5,993 nt of DNA from a bacterium (GTDB lineage: Bacteria; Bacillota_I; Bacilli_A; RF39; UBA660), in contig SFTR01000069.1 in assembly GCA_004560915.1 (NCBI GenBank), forward strand, positions 1-5,993. Reading direction: 5' to 3'. A model generated the notes under the pieces. It saw nothing but the letters and a program-made list of their open reading frames with translations, was not told where the DNA came from and did not search any database. The position numbers and the translations under genes are program-made. Below, piece by piece: positions 5,632 through 5,993 of the stretch. The first letter of the stretch is position 1, and each line of letters begins with the position of its first letter.

Positions 5632-5993
5632 ATAAACTTACCAGCTAATATTAAAAGTATTTCTATAACACCAATAATTATAAAACCTATCATTACTTTA
5701 ATACCAGGTTTTTTAATTTTAATTTTACTAACAAAAAGTACAGCCACTACAAATAATAAAACTCCATATACAAGTATAAAATATTTACCTAAGTATTTTC
5801 TAAATATATATAAGAATGGGAATATTAACGCAGATGATGTAACTGGAAGACCTGTATATTCTTTTACTGGTGTACTACTATTTCTAGTTATTTCAAGTAC
5901 ATTAAAGTATGCTAAACGTATTAATGCAGCAAGTGGATATATTATTATTAATGGTACTAAGTATGTACACTTTATACCTAAAGAATAACCTAT
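5628..5993 (-). CDS. pssA: CDP-diacylglycerol-serine O-phosphatidyltransferase (PssA), C-terminal part
   Basis: PssA joins CDP-diacylglycerol and serine to make phosphatidylserine, the substrate of the psd product downstream. Only the last 121 residues are in the window; the N-terminal half with the CDP-alcohol phosphotransferase signature lies beyond the edge. The visible part contains PLAALIRLAYFNV (20-32), matching the bacterial PssA pattern of an Ala-Leu-Arg-Leu-Ala-Arg-Phe-Asn type. It also has YTGLPVTSSALIFPF (46-60), matching the conserved GLP motif, and then hydrophobic segments at about 71-89 and 100-118. Reading is open from the window end to TGA at 5630-5628, where it overlaps the psd ATG by 4 bases. 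The partial length leaves little room for doubt, because pssA-psd pairs are common in Firmicutes and Proteobacteria. Confidence 0.88.
   Translation of the reverse strand: MGYSLGIKCTYLVPLIIIYPLAALIRLAYFNVLEITRNSSTPVKEYTGLPVTSSALIFPFLYIFRKYLGKYFILVYGVLLFVVAVLFVSKIKIKKPGIKVMIGFIIIGVIEILLILAGKFI

Noticed and set aside
1..5993. CRISPR array, insertion sequence, integrase or attachment-site repeats
   Set aside because: No regularly spaced repeats, transposase motifs or flanking direct repeats were seen; the gene content is chromosomal core.

Overview
This window looks like chromosomal DNA from a low-GC, endospore-forming Bacillota (Firmicutes) bacterium. The base composition is strongly A+T-rich and GAA is favoured over GAG. 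Ribosome-binding sites are AGGAGG-type. TGA is a stop codon (it ends spoVAC, psd and pssA) and Trp is encoded by TGG, so the standard bacterial code applies rather than the Mycoplasma code. The spoVA genes show that the lineage makes spores or descends from spore-formers. The sequence alone does not settle genus or order; an uncultured gut Bacilli or Clostridia lineage would fit.

Layout. (1) Positions 1-1570, minus strand: a tightly packed spoVAC-spoVAD-spoVAE operon, the last gene cut by the window edge, encoding the channel that moves dipicolinic acid into the forespore and out again at germination. (2) Positions 1599-1775: a compact intergenic region with a minus-strand promoter-like pair for spoVA, an overlapping plus-strand promoter, a tRNA-Glu(CTC) gene with encoded CCA, and its terminator. 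(3) Positions 1860-3971, plus strand: a two-gene operon of MurT-like and GatD-like proteins, relatives of the lipid II isoglutaminyl synthase that amidates D-Glu in peptidoglycan. It ends in a 13-bp perfect hairpin. (4) Positions 3974-4746, minus strand: a single gene for a divergent protein-kinase-fold protein of unknown function. (5) Positions 4757-5993, minus strand: pssA (partial) and psd, translationally coupled, which make phosphatidylserine and then phosphatidylethanolamine, followed by a terminator.

The most interesting point is the murT-gatD pair. Against the Staphylococcus aureus proteins (aligned from memory), the GatD-like subunit has Thr where the glutaminase nucleophile Cys94 should be and Ile where catalytic His189 should be, yet it keeps the overall family pattern and an Arg aligned with Arg128. 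The MurT-like subunit keeps a Walker-type nucleotide loop and the Asp-containing C-terminal motif, but has a GSSGKS loop instead of GTNGKT and has lost the fourth Cys of the zinc ribbon. Both genes are intact and coupled, so this looks like a maintained but repurposed or glutamine-independent version of the complex rather than decay. The remaining genes are recognisable housekeeping or sporulation functions. No mobile element, CRISPR array or prophage is visible.
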